A stretch of 64,000 bases of DNA. Source: Meloidogyne chitwoodi. Taxonomy: Eukaryota; Nematoda; Chromadorea; Rhabditida; Meloidogynidae. The stretch spans positions 1,116,001-1,180,000 of the forward strand of contig JACZZP010000017.1 of assembly GCA_015183035.1 (NCBI GenBank), written 5' to 3'. The notes under the pieces are model-generated. The model ran no database searches, was not told where the DNA came from, and saw only the letters and a program-made list of their open reading frames with translations. A program made the translations under genes and the position numbers. Every line of letters starts with the position of its first letter. The stretch's first letter is position 1. This document shows, piece by piece, positions 1 to 9,576 of the stretch.

Positions 1-160
1 AAAATATTAAATCTTAATATTTATAATTTATTTTCTAAAATCAAAGAAGATGCTCAAATTAAAATAATAAAAATATTGAGAAAAGTTCAAAAACAGAGAT
101 TTAATAAATTTTTGAGATTATATTTTCGAGAATTATTCATTCATCAGTCAAATATCCAAA

Positions 161-1233
161 TTAATAAGATTTTACTTTTTCATGTCGCCAATTATTGAAA
201 TGACCAATTTTATCCTTTAAAATGAGCAAAAGATAACCAAAAATGTTGAGAAAGTCAAAAAACAACATTGCCTAAATAAAACTTAATAATTATCTGACTT
301 TTTAGACTTATAAAAATCTCACAAACAGGAGTCGTTTAATTCAAAATTTAATTTAAAACAATAAAATTAAAAAAACCGTATGCCAAATATAATCAGTATC
401 ACGCCGTTGTCGCTTCTCTGCAATTAATTGAGTATCATAAACTACAAATAATGCATTTGTCGTTAAAACAATCCAAAGAATAGAAGGATAAATAAAACTT
501 GGTGTAATGAAGAAAGTCAATAAAAAAGAAATTAAAAATGAAAGAAAGATTCCTTAAAAAATTAAATAGAAATAAAATTAAAAATTAAATTTACCACAAA
601 TATGAAAGCTTTGAATTGATTCTGAATGAATTACTGACAGAGCAGAAGAAGCATAGACAATCTTTTAAAAAAATAATTATTTAAAATAAAAAGAAGAAAA
701 ATACCAAAGCTCCAAAAAAGAAACTAAATTCAATACTTCCAGGATTTTCAAAACCAAAAAATTCAAAAAATGACCAAGCTTTAATTCCAATTAAGCAGGA
801 GAGCGTTAAAAGACAATAAAAACGTTTCATTTCCAAAGATGGTTTATGATTGCATAATCCAAAACCTTAAAAAAAGAAAATAATAATAAAATTAAAAAAA
901 CCAAAAATTAAGCAGACAATGAAAAAAGTAATAAAGTTATGTGCTCGAGCATTAAAATTAAAAATTCCACGGATAAATATTCCGAAAAGAGCAAATAAAA
1001 AGCAAATAGCAGCAGTTGCATAAACATTTAAAAGATGTCCACGAACATCTGAAGCTCTAAATAAAATAACTAATAATTATTAATTTAAAAAACTTAAACA
1101 TTTTATTTGGTAAATTATCAACAATTCTTCCAAAATTTTCAGATAATTGGTCAGAAGCTGATCTTTTTGAAGTCAAAGGATCTTGTTTATAGAATGTATT
1201 TGTTGAATTGTAAAAAGCATTTTTATTGTTCAT
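161..1233 (-). CDS. BAX inhibitor-1 family membrane protein (TMBIM6-like)
   Basis: Multi-pass ER-type membrane protein of the BAX inhibitor-1 family, which modulates ER calcium and cell death. The protein starts MNNKNAFYNST and carries an ENFGRI segment before the first membrane helix. Several hydrophobic segments follow, one containing SALSVIHSES. The family signature near the C-terminus is clear: VYDTQLIAEKRQRRDTDYIW, then a last exon with DFLNIFGYLLLIL, which aligns with the final helix and tail of BI-1. About six exons are separated by short AT-rich introns; the last intron (about 261-345) joins in phase. The stop TAA is at 161-163. It is a tail-to-tail or head-to-tail neighbour of nothing upstream in the window; TDP1 lies 5' on the same strand. 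The family call is secure; which TMBIM paralogue is less so. Confidence 0.88.
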
Positions 1234-1546
1234 TTTTAAATTCTTTAAATAAATAAATAGGAATTTTAACTGAAAAAATATATTAAAAAATAAAAGATTT
1301 TATGAAATATTATCAGTTTGTATAAACCCTTTTGTTGCTAGAAAAAAGGAAAGTTTTTTTTATTACTAAAAAGAAAAAATAAGTACACAAAACCAATAAA
1401 TATTTCTATATTTATTGAAATATATGTTACAATATAATATATCCCCAATCAAAGAAAAAATAATAAAAAATTTAATTCATTATAAAATTAATAAAGCATT
1501 GGTTAATATGTATTTGTTATATAACATTTTTAAACAAAACAAAAAA
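1234..1546. other. Intergenic gap, AT-rich
   Basis: Lies between the 5' end of the BI-1 gene and the 3' end of TDP1, both on the minus strand. I see no coding exon, RNA gene or repeat. It must hold the BI-1 promoter and the TDP1 polyadenylation site. Confidence 0.5.
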
Positions 1547-3758
1547 TCAATATTCTTTTTTAAAGTTGACTTCACATGAGCCATGAAAACCAAAAGAATC
1601 TGGAGGCAATTTCGGATAAATAGCATCTAAAACAAATGGTTCATCCTCAACTCCATATTTTGACAATGGTAAATCATAAGGCAAAAATAAACCTAAAAAA
1701 TTAAAGATGATTTTTAATATTCAACAATTAATTTTTATCTATTTTTTTATTATTATACATATAGTAATTTATTTAAATTCTTCATAAATTTCCAACTAAA
1801 ACAAAAAATTATAAAAAGTGAATCTATAATAATTAAAAATAAATAAACCTTCTGGATGATCATTTGCACATAAAAGCACTCCTAATTCATATGAACGAAT
1901 ATATAATTGTTCATCACATTTTTCTAATTTTCCCCAAGCTGAAGTTGAAAGATTTGCACTACTTAATAAAATCCAATGAACTTTAGAATCTTCATCTAAA
2001 CCTGTATAGCTCTTTGCGTGAGGCATAGCTAATGATCTTAAAAATATATATTTAAATTTTCTTTTCCAAAATATTAAAAAAAACCTTCCATGTTTATCAC
2101 TTTTCCATTGATGAAGAAAATGCAATAAATAATTTTGCCTTTTATGATTATTAGACATATATGGTAGATAAAAACCAGCAGCATAACCTTCTAATGATTG
2201 CCTAACATTTTCCACAGATGGATAAATTAATTTTAGAGAAGAAGCTTAAAAATAATATATTAATAAAAATTATTCTATAAATGATTTACGCGGCAATAAA
2301 CTTCTTGATCCAGAAAGACTAGCTAGAAATTCGTCACAAAGCCACGACTCTGCTTTAGGGCCAAGCGAACCAATCGAACTAAATTGACATATAAACGCCT
2401 AAAAAATGTTATTTAATTTATATAGCTTTAAAATTTTCAACTTTTAAGGATTGTAATTCCCCTGAATTAAATTTGCAAGACAAAGCAGCTTTTAATTTTA
2501 AATGGCCAAATTTATTGTAATTTCCATTGCTTTTGAGATATCTAAAAAATAACAAATTCTTGAAACATTGTAGAAAGTTTAGACCTTCCAGGGACAGAAG
2601 CAATCAAGCGATCTCGGCATTTGCTAAAATCAGCTTGGCCACCAATTATACGCTCTATCCAATAAGAAACAAGTATATACGCTTTGCCACAATTTTTTGG
2701 ATAAGCAGCTCTTAAATACTCAACAAGATCGTCACGAAAACTAAATTAAAACATTTTCTTAAGATAAAGTAATTTAAAAATGTTCTTTTATGACCGAAAA
2801 TTATTTTATTCTTAAATCGTAAAATAAACCTTTGACTTGTAGTTGAGTTATTAACCTCATCTTTATTTAATTGAAATGTTTCTTGTTTAAAAGGTGCCGC
2901 AAAATGATAAAATGCCTGTGTCTTAAAATTCCAATCTTGGGGCTTTAGATTAGCTGTGCTTATCTAAATTAAATATTAATTAATTAATATATAAAAATTC
3001 ATTAACCATAACATGTAATGAATTTTCACTTTCAAACAAGGAAAGCTTTGTATGGTGCGTGCCATAAAGAAACGGAAGCTTTGCACCAGCACACTAAAAT
3101 AAAAATCGATCAAAAAATTGAAAATAATAAAGTACTTGAACATTGGACCAATTTTTGCATTCCTTTTCTAACTCTGGCAATTCTGGCTGTCCAACAATAA
3201 AAGCAATTGGATTCTTTCTCAAACTTCGAGAATACTGACTAAATTATATTTTTAACAAAAATTAATAATAAAAAGAAAAAGAAACTTTATAACCCATCCA
3301 GGATCAATACAAAAACTAAAATGGATTGAGGCAATTGGCCTTATTTGTCTAATTAATTCAAAAAGTGAGAGTGCTGCCTGATTTGCTTCTGGTGGAAGAC
3401 AATCCACTTTTGTAAGATAAAGACCATTTCCAAGAAATGGTGGAGGAATTGTATTTACAATTGTTGAATTAGTAGTTTTATTAAATGTTCCTTTTTTTAT
3501 CAATGAAATCTAAAAAATATTCAACATAAAAATTTATTATAGAAAAACAAAATAACTAATTTAGTCGTAACTTTTATAAATAAGATTTATTTATAATATA
3601 ACCTCAGAATTTTTAAAAGTTGAAGTAGTACAAATTAAGTCGTTATTATCATTGTTAGCAGCATCCTGTTGATTGTAAGTAAAATCCTTGTTAAAATCGC
3701 ATACTAAAGAAGAAAAACACTCATTAGAAACTGTTTCCGAACAAAGCTTCCTTTTCAT
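1547..3758 (-). CDS. TDP1: Tyrosyl-DNA phosphodiesterase 1
   Basis: Phospholipase D superfamily DNA repair enzyme that removes topoisomerase I peptides from DNA 3' ends. Both HKD halves are visible. The first is GTHHTKLSLFE (near 3020-3070), followed by STANL and DWNFKTQ as in the family. The second is HAKSYTG (near 2020), followed by SSANLSTSAWGKLE (near 1930-1970), which supplies the second Asn. The His and Lys of each motif are present, so the enzyme should be active. The N-terminus (MKRKLCSETVS) is a short low-complexity leader. About eight exons. The C-terminus reads GFHGSCEVNFKKEY and then TGA at 1547-1549. Start chosen as the first in-frame ATG of the first coding exon. Confidence 0.93.
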
Positions 3759-4588
3759 AAGAAATTTTATTAATTTGATTAATCCTTAAACTTGAATTTT
3801 TTAAATTAAACCTGAATGAAAAAATTTTAATAAATGAATTAAAAGACGAAGAGATCGATTTATGACTGTAACGAAAAGTAATTTCTAAAATAAAGACAAG
3901 CAAAATAATTTTTTATATAATTTACCAATAAAATGTATACGTTGTTCCTAAATTTTTCTCCTTTGTTTCTCTCGTGCTGATCTTTCTTCTCTCAATTTCT
4001 CTCTTGTGCTTATTCTCTTCTCTTTAAAAAAACATTTTGCTACATTAAATTTTAAAAAATTTAAAAAAATTTAAACAAAAAGGCGGCCGATACCGGGATG
4101 GATCCCACGGAAATAATCCTGTAAAATCCCGACCGGGATCCCTCTCGCGTCGGTCTCTGTTCTAAACACTTTTATACCTAATCAAGTGATTAAAATTTTA
4201 CAGCTCGAAGTGATCGACAGTGGTCTGTCTACTTTTTAATGCTTTCCTTCATTTTCGATAGTATCTAACTTTCCAGTGAATAAATTCGATAGTAATCCAA
4301 AATTTTAAAAAATATGTTCTGACAAAAGTTAAAAGATATCTGAAAATACTACCTGTTTCAGTTCTTTACACAACAGAAAATGGGCAAAGTACAAATTAAT
4401 GGAGTTTTGTTAGAAATGGTTATTTCAAGTTACAAAAGATTTTTATAGTGACTTCTTACGTGCATAGAGGAACTGTATTAAAAGAGAAGAAAATGTATAA
4501 ACTATAAAACCAACTTTATTAATCAAAATTTTATTATCCCAGACAACTCTCAACTTTATTACGAACATCTCTTTTCAACAGCTAGTTA
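3759..4588. other. Intergenic region between divergent TDP1 and Lys-rich gene
   Basis: Divergent promoter region of about 830 bases. It contains a pyrimidine/TCTC-rich stretch at 3960-4030 and the GC-rich repeat remnant at 4081-4159. No coding exon seen. The 200 bases before 4589 are less AT-rich than the rest. Confidence 0.5.
4081..4159. repeat. Decayed copy of the CCGGGATCCC inverted-repeat element
   Basis: GC-rich island in AT-rich DNA with the words accgggat, ggatccc, aaaatcccgaccgggatccc and a right end cggtctct. The same words make up the intact element at 6159-6337. The left end is eroded (gccgataccggg) and I find no convincing target duplication. Confidence 0.6.
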
Positions 4589-5570
4589 ATGGGTAAGTTG
4601 CCACTAACTAATCAAACGTAAATATCATTCTTCATTCATTTTCAGATTTCTTGACGTTCTTAGACGTGTGTGGATCGTGGCAAGTTTGGACCTTCATCAT
4701 ATCATTCTTGGCGCTGCACTCCTTGTTAATAGTCTTTATCATTGACAGCTTCATAACTTGCTTGTGTATTCGTCTTCGAAAGATTAAGGAGGAGAGGGAA
4801 CAGAAACAACTACTTTTACATCCACCACCTCAAACGGAAGAGAAATCAAAATTGCCACAACCTCCGAAGCCTAAATCTATGAAGCCGTCAAAGGATGAGA
4901 AAAAGAATTCAAAAATAAAAGAAGAGAAAAAACCATCTAAGGATAAGGAGAAATTGAAGGAAGCGCTTAAGGTTATCAAGGAGTCTGATATTTATAACCT
5001 TGAATCTGCTAGAGAGAAGACTCCACCGAAAGAGGAACGACCAAAAGAAAATACAGCAAAATCTTCTCGAGATATTGTTCCACCGCCAGCAGAGAAAAAG
5101 AAGTCAAAGAGGGAAGTGAAAATGTGAGATTTTTGTTTCTTTTATTTTATTTTTTCTCCTTTTCAGCAAGAGAGAAATCAAGATTTTGCCAATCATGGTG
5201 AAGAGAAAAGAGAAGAAACAGGAGAAGAAGCCAAGGAAGAAGAAGCAATCAGAAAGGTAATTTTCATTATTCATATTATTATAACATAAAGAATGTTTTT
5301 CCAGGCGTTCGAGTAGCAGTACTTCAAGTTCAGGGACAGAAAAACCATCTGAAGCACCTAAAGGAAGGACGGTCATTCAGGCGAGTGTTCAATCTTCCAT
5401 CAAATATTAAAATTTTCGTTTAAATTTAGTTCCAAGTCCCTAAGCTTCCAAAGTTCGAGTTTAAACAAGTCGGTACAACGTCGGCAACATCGGCAACTTC
5501 AACAAAGGGAGATACTACTACAGGAGCTTCTACTATTGGTCGTTCCACGGCCTCGAGCAGAAAAAAATGA
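4589..5570 (+). CDS. Lysine-rich single-pass membrane protein, unknown function
   Basis: Exon 1 is only ATG plus one base (4589-4592). Intron 1 (4593-4645) joins to give MDFLTFLDVCGSWQVW, then one hydrophobic helix (about residues 15-40, IISFLALHSLLIVFIIDSF). A long charged tail follows, rich in KEK, KPP and KKK runs, then Ser/Thr-rich sequence ending STASSRKK. Intron 2 is about 5125-5166 and intron 3 about 5258-5304. Intron 4 (5381-5429) begins GC instead of GT; reading through it gives an early stop after SVQSSIKY. Codons are noticeably GC-richer than neighbours. No domain recognised. Small Lys-rich one-pass proteins of this kind occur among nematode sperm proteins, so sperm expression is a guess. 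Confidence 0.75.
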
Positions 5571-6376
5571 GAGTCAAAATATAAAGTTGAACAAGAAGGA
5601 AAGATGATCAATAATTTTATTTATTGATATCTCGATTATAAAGTTATATATATGTATATTATTTTGTATTTAATTATTACATACATAGGTCTTTTATGTA
5701 AATAATCAGGCTTAAGAGATATATTATTTTAATATCCCATTAATCTTAAAACATTAAAGTATTATAAATGTGTTTTAAATTTAAATATGACTGTGTTGAT
5801 TCTTCTTAAATGCATATATGTTTTTGGACAATTAAACGAGGAACAAATGGAAAAGTTTTATTGAAGATTTTAGTTACATATTTTAAAATTATTTTTGATT
5901 TAATCATTTGTTACATTTATATTTAGTATTATACATATTTCAAAAGTAAGTATACTTTTTTAAAATAATTCCTTTGACTTTTCTGAGTGTACTTTCTGTA
6001 TAATAATAATTGAGCATATGATAAATTTGACAAACAATTTAGTGATTAATGATTAAATAAATGTGTCTATCTCTCACTTCAAAACGTCTGAAAAATTTTG
6101 GCCGACAGAAAGGATTATTTGATATATTTTTCGGAGTTCTAGCTATTAGTGTATTAATTAGAGACCGGAAAAATCGCATTTCCGGGATCCCGATTCGGGA
6201 TTTTTTTCAAGCGTGACCGGGAGGGATTTTTTGGGATTAATCCCGAAAAATCCCGAATCCCAAAAATAAAAAAACCGGGATTCTGGGACCAGGATCCCAA
6301 AAAATCCCGACTGGGATCCTTCCCGTTCCGGTCTCTAGTATTAATCTAACTTTTTAAAATTTAGTATATTTTTTCA
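5571..6376. other. Intergenic region with one hAT-like MITE
   Basis: AT-rich spacer downstream of the Lys-rich gene and upstream of the acyltransferase. It holds the 179-base element at 6159-6337. The sequence tttaaaatttag at 6354-6365, just before the start codon at 6377, looks like a trans-splice acceptor. Nothing else seen. Confidence 0.5.
6159..6337. mobile_element. hAT-like MITE, 179 bp, with perfect 8-bp target duplication
   Basis: Terminal inverted repeats TAGAGACCGG (6159-6168) and CCGGTCTCTA (6328-6337) are perfect. They are flanked by the direct repeat GTATTAAT at 6151-6158 and 6338-6345. The interior is made of CGGGATCCC-type inverted words and has no coding capacity. An 8-bp duplication with TAGAG ends is typical of the hAT superfamily. 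The right end is 39 bases upstream of the acyltransferase start codon. Confidence 0.88.
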
Positions 6377-8971
6377 ATGCTTTCAACTTTACTTTGTTAT
6401 TATTTTTATTTCCTTTTGATACTCTTCATAGCTGGAATTTTACTGATAATTTTGGGCAAAGATTGGGCAGTAATTTCAAATCTTTATTTGAAAATTGTTG
6501 CATTGATTCAGGACAGAGTTTTGGAAGTAAATTTTAAAATTTTATTATAGTAAATGAAAGTAATGAGTATATATAAAACTAAATAAAAATAGTCAACTTA
6601 AATTTAGGAGGGAACATTTATTTCTAAATAGTTTATAAAAAAATTGGTACTTACGTATTATCCCTACGCACTTTTGCGGACTTTTTTTTGCGGACAAATT
6701 TATATATAAATAGAAAATTTTAATAATAAAAAAGTACAGTCTCAGGTGTTCGCAGTGGCAACTGGTCAGCAATACGAAACTTTCATTTGTGAACGTTTTT
6801 GAAAAAAATATTCTTGCTTGTGAGAAATTTTGGGCATTGGAGTGATTTTTTATTGTAATTGTTTCTACTTTATTTAGATATAAATTTTTCCGCAAAAAAA
6901 AAAGTCCGCAAAAGTGCTTAGGGATAATACGTAAATACCAAAAAATTTTTATTTTTTACTTTTCTTCAGCTTTATGGTATTAATCAAATAAAGCCTTGTT
7001 CAACAAATAAAGGCTTATCTATCGTTACTGATACTGAAGAAGCGGACGATGTTTTTGAACAAAATTTATTAGATAGCGAAGAAAGTAATGGCAATTTAGA
7101 CAGCGATTTTGAGCTAATTCAATCTTCAGAAATTTCAAAAAGTATTAATACAGAAAAACGAAAGACATATGTGCCTTTAAAATTGTCATTAAATCTTTGT
7201 GGAAGTGGAGTGCAGTCAATTTCTAGTGTTAGTTTCTTTATATTTTTTCATTTTTAACAAAATTTTTATTTGTTAGGAAGATGTTGGTATAAATTTTACT
7301 CTTTCTCCAGACTATCGACATTATGAATTAGTTCCAATACAGAAAAGTCTTAAAATACGATTACGTCGTCGTCGACGGTCTTCAATTTCTGGAAGAACCT
7401 CAATACAACCGCACAAAATTGGTAGCAGATCAGCTTCTGCAGAAGGACTCTACACAGAAAAACGGAAGAAAATTAAAAGACAACCTGAATTTCGTCCTCG
7501 ATTGCTGCTTTTTGCAGCTTTAGCTTTTCGTTTTGGTGCTCTCTTTCCGGTTACTATTAAAAATATTATAAAATCAATATAAATATACAGACAAGGCTTG
7601 CTCTTTTAATTTGTTCTTTCATTTTTCTATTTATTTGTTGTATTTTTAATCTATTTTGGCCTTTTTCGCCTCTTACCAAAACCTATCTTGCGGTTATTTA
7701 TTGTCGTATGTATACTCTTGGCTGTGGATTTATTATTCGATTCCATGAAACAGAAAATCGACCAAGAAGACCAGGTTTTAAAGCGATATTTTTTTAATTT
7801 AAATTTAGCTCTTTGTCAAATAAATTTTATTAAAAATTTTTTAATTTAAAGAAAGTTTTAAAAATAAAATGTTTAAGGAGTTATTTGTGCAAATCATTTG
7901 TCGCCAAATGATGTGCACGTATTGTTTACAGACATTCCATTAGATAGGGATTACCTTTATTTGATTACTGGCCAAAAACACAAAGGCGTCATTTGGACTT
8001 TGGAAAAACTTATCGATAAAATGGTCAATTTAATTATAATCCTTAATTTCTTTTTTAGTGTCCTGCACTTTGGCTCGAACGTTCTGATCCAGAGTCGAGG
8101 CGCCAATTTACCATTGATGTATTGGAAGCAGCTAGGGTAAATAACACATTTTGAAAAATTCGACGAATACCAAATTAAACTCCTGACACTTTGAACTTAT
8201 TTTTTTTTAATAAAATAAAATTCCGATATAAACTATTTTTAATTAAAAATTTAAATAATATATTTTTAAAAACATTTTCAACAGAATTCTGGACCAGTAA
8301 TCCTCTTCCCTGAAGGTTATTGCACAAACAATTCACAGGTGCTTCAATTTAGAAAAGCAGTTTTTCAGAAAGATATAACTGTTTATCCAGTTGCAATTAA
8401 GTAAATAATTAAATTTATTTTCTTTCTAATTCTTTATTTTTAGACAGGAGTCTAGATATGGAGATTCTTATTGGAAAGAAAATTATTTCTTTATGTATTT
8501 ATTGCGAGTACTCACTTCTTGGGCAATTGTCTATAATGTCTATTATTTACGTATAATTATTTTTGTTTTAATTAATTAAATTTGCACTTTTAAGCTCCTC
8601 AAAAATGTCGTCCACAAGAATCACCAATAGATTTTGCTGCTCGTATACAGCGTATAATTGCTTCTAAAGTTGGCGTTAAAGCGGTGCCTTGTGATGGTGG
8701 AATTTGGTAAAAAAATATTTAAAAAAATTTAAAATTTTTTTAAAGGTATAAAGAACTTGAAAGGTGGAAAGCTCGTGCAGAATGGCAAAGGCGCTGTGCA
8801 ACAGAATTGAACGAAAAATGTATGGATCGATTGTCGCAAAACACTTCTATATGTTTGTATTCTAAAAATTTGTTCTTAAAAATTATTAATTTAAGAATTA
8901 TCAATAAAATAATTCATACAACAATTAAAGATAAGAAGGTAGGTAAACAACAACAATTTGCCTTCCAATAA
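6377..8971 (+). CDS. Glycerol-3-phosphate acyltransferase 3/4-type (LPLAT family)
   Basis: ER membrane acyltransferase expected to acylate glycerol-3-phosphate in triacylglycerol and phospholipid synthesis. An N-terminal helix (MLSTLLCYYFYFLLILF) is followed by an acidic stretch, an Arg-rich stretch (RLRRRRRSS) and two more helices before the acyltransferase domain. Motif I reads ANHLSPNDVHVL (HX4D kept; relatives have NHTSPID). Motif III reads LFPEGYCTNNS (relatives FPEGTC). Motif IV is VYPVAIK. The run LLRVLTSWAIVYNVYYLPP and the ending DGGIWYKE match GPAT3/4 closely. The C-terminal tail (Lys/Ile-rich, ends QQFAF then Q) is not conserved and its last exon is less certain. The intron at about 6531-6969 contains the element at 6644-6942. 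Confidence 0.87.
6644..6942. mobile_element. Inverted-repeat MITE in the first intron of the acyltransferase gene
   Basis: The left arm begins TTGGTACTTACGTATTATCC and continues with cgcacttttgcggact. The right arm is its reverse complement with few changes (agtccgcaaaagtgcttagggataatacgtaaataccaa). Arms are about 50 bases. The interior is unique and non-coding. A TA dinucleotide flanks the conserved ends, which would fit a TA-targeting family, but the boundary is not certain. A related fragment lies at 18709-18770. Confidence 0.72.
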
Positions 8972-9576
8972 CTTTTTGATTTCTAAATTTTTGTCTTTTT
9001 CCTCACAATTATTATGTATAATTAAATTATACTCAAAAAATAAAACTCAGGATTTTATTGAATTATTAAATTTCTTATAATTAGTTAAGTTAAATTATTA
9101 ATTAACCTTTTATTTAAAAAATGGGCTGAATGTAAATTATTTTTTCGTTATCTAAACTTAAATCTTTTCATTCCTTTTATCGATATTAAAAAAATATATT
9201 GTAATATTTCAATGCATTAATATTTTTAAATTCTTTTTTTTGGAATAGTAATAGAGAATTTTTGATTATTTTGGACTAAAATTGTTAAAATACATATATC
9301 AAATTAAAAATATATAAAAATCTAAAACCTTAATTTTAACCAATTAAAGCTTATTGCTAGGCCTAAATGATTAAACCAGTTTTCTTTTATGTCATAAATA
9401 TGTAGGATGATTATTTGTTATAATAAATTCAATTAGTTTATATAGCGAATCGTCTAAAATTTCTCCTTTTATAATTTATTGATGTAAAATTTTATTTTTG
9501 CAATTGCAAGAAATTTTGTAATTATATATACATATTTAAATTTAATTTTAGATTTTCTCCCTTTTTATAACAGGAG
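8972..9576. other. Intergenic gap between acyltransferase and ABCD3 genes
   Basis: AT-rich, same-strand spacer of about 600 bases. No exon or repeat recognised. The stretch ttttataacaggag directly before the ATG at 9577 gives a possible acceptor for trans-splicing of the ABC transporter transcript. Confidence 0.45.
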
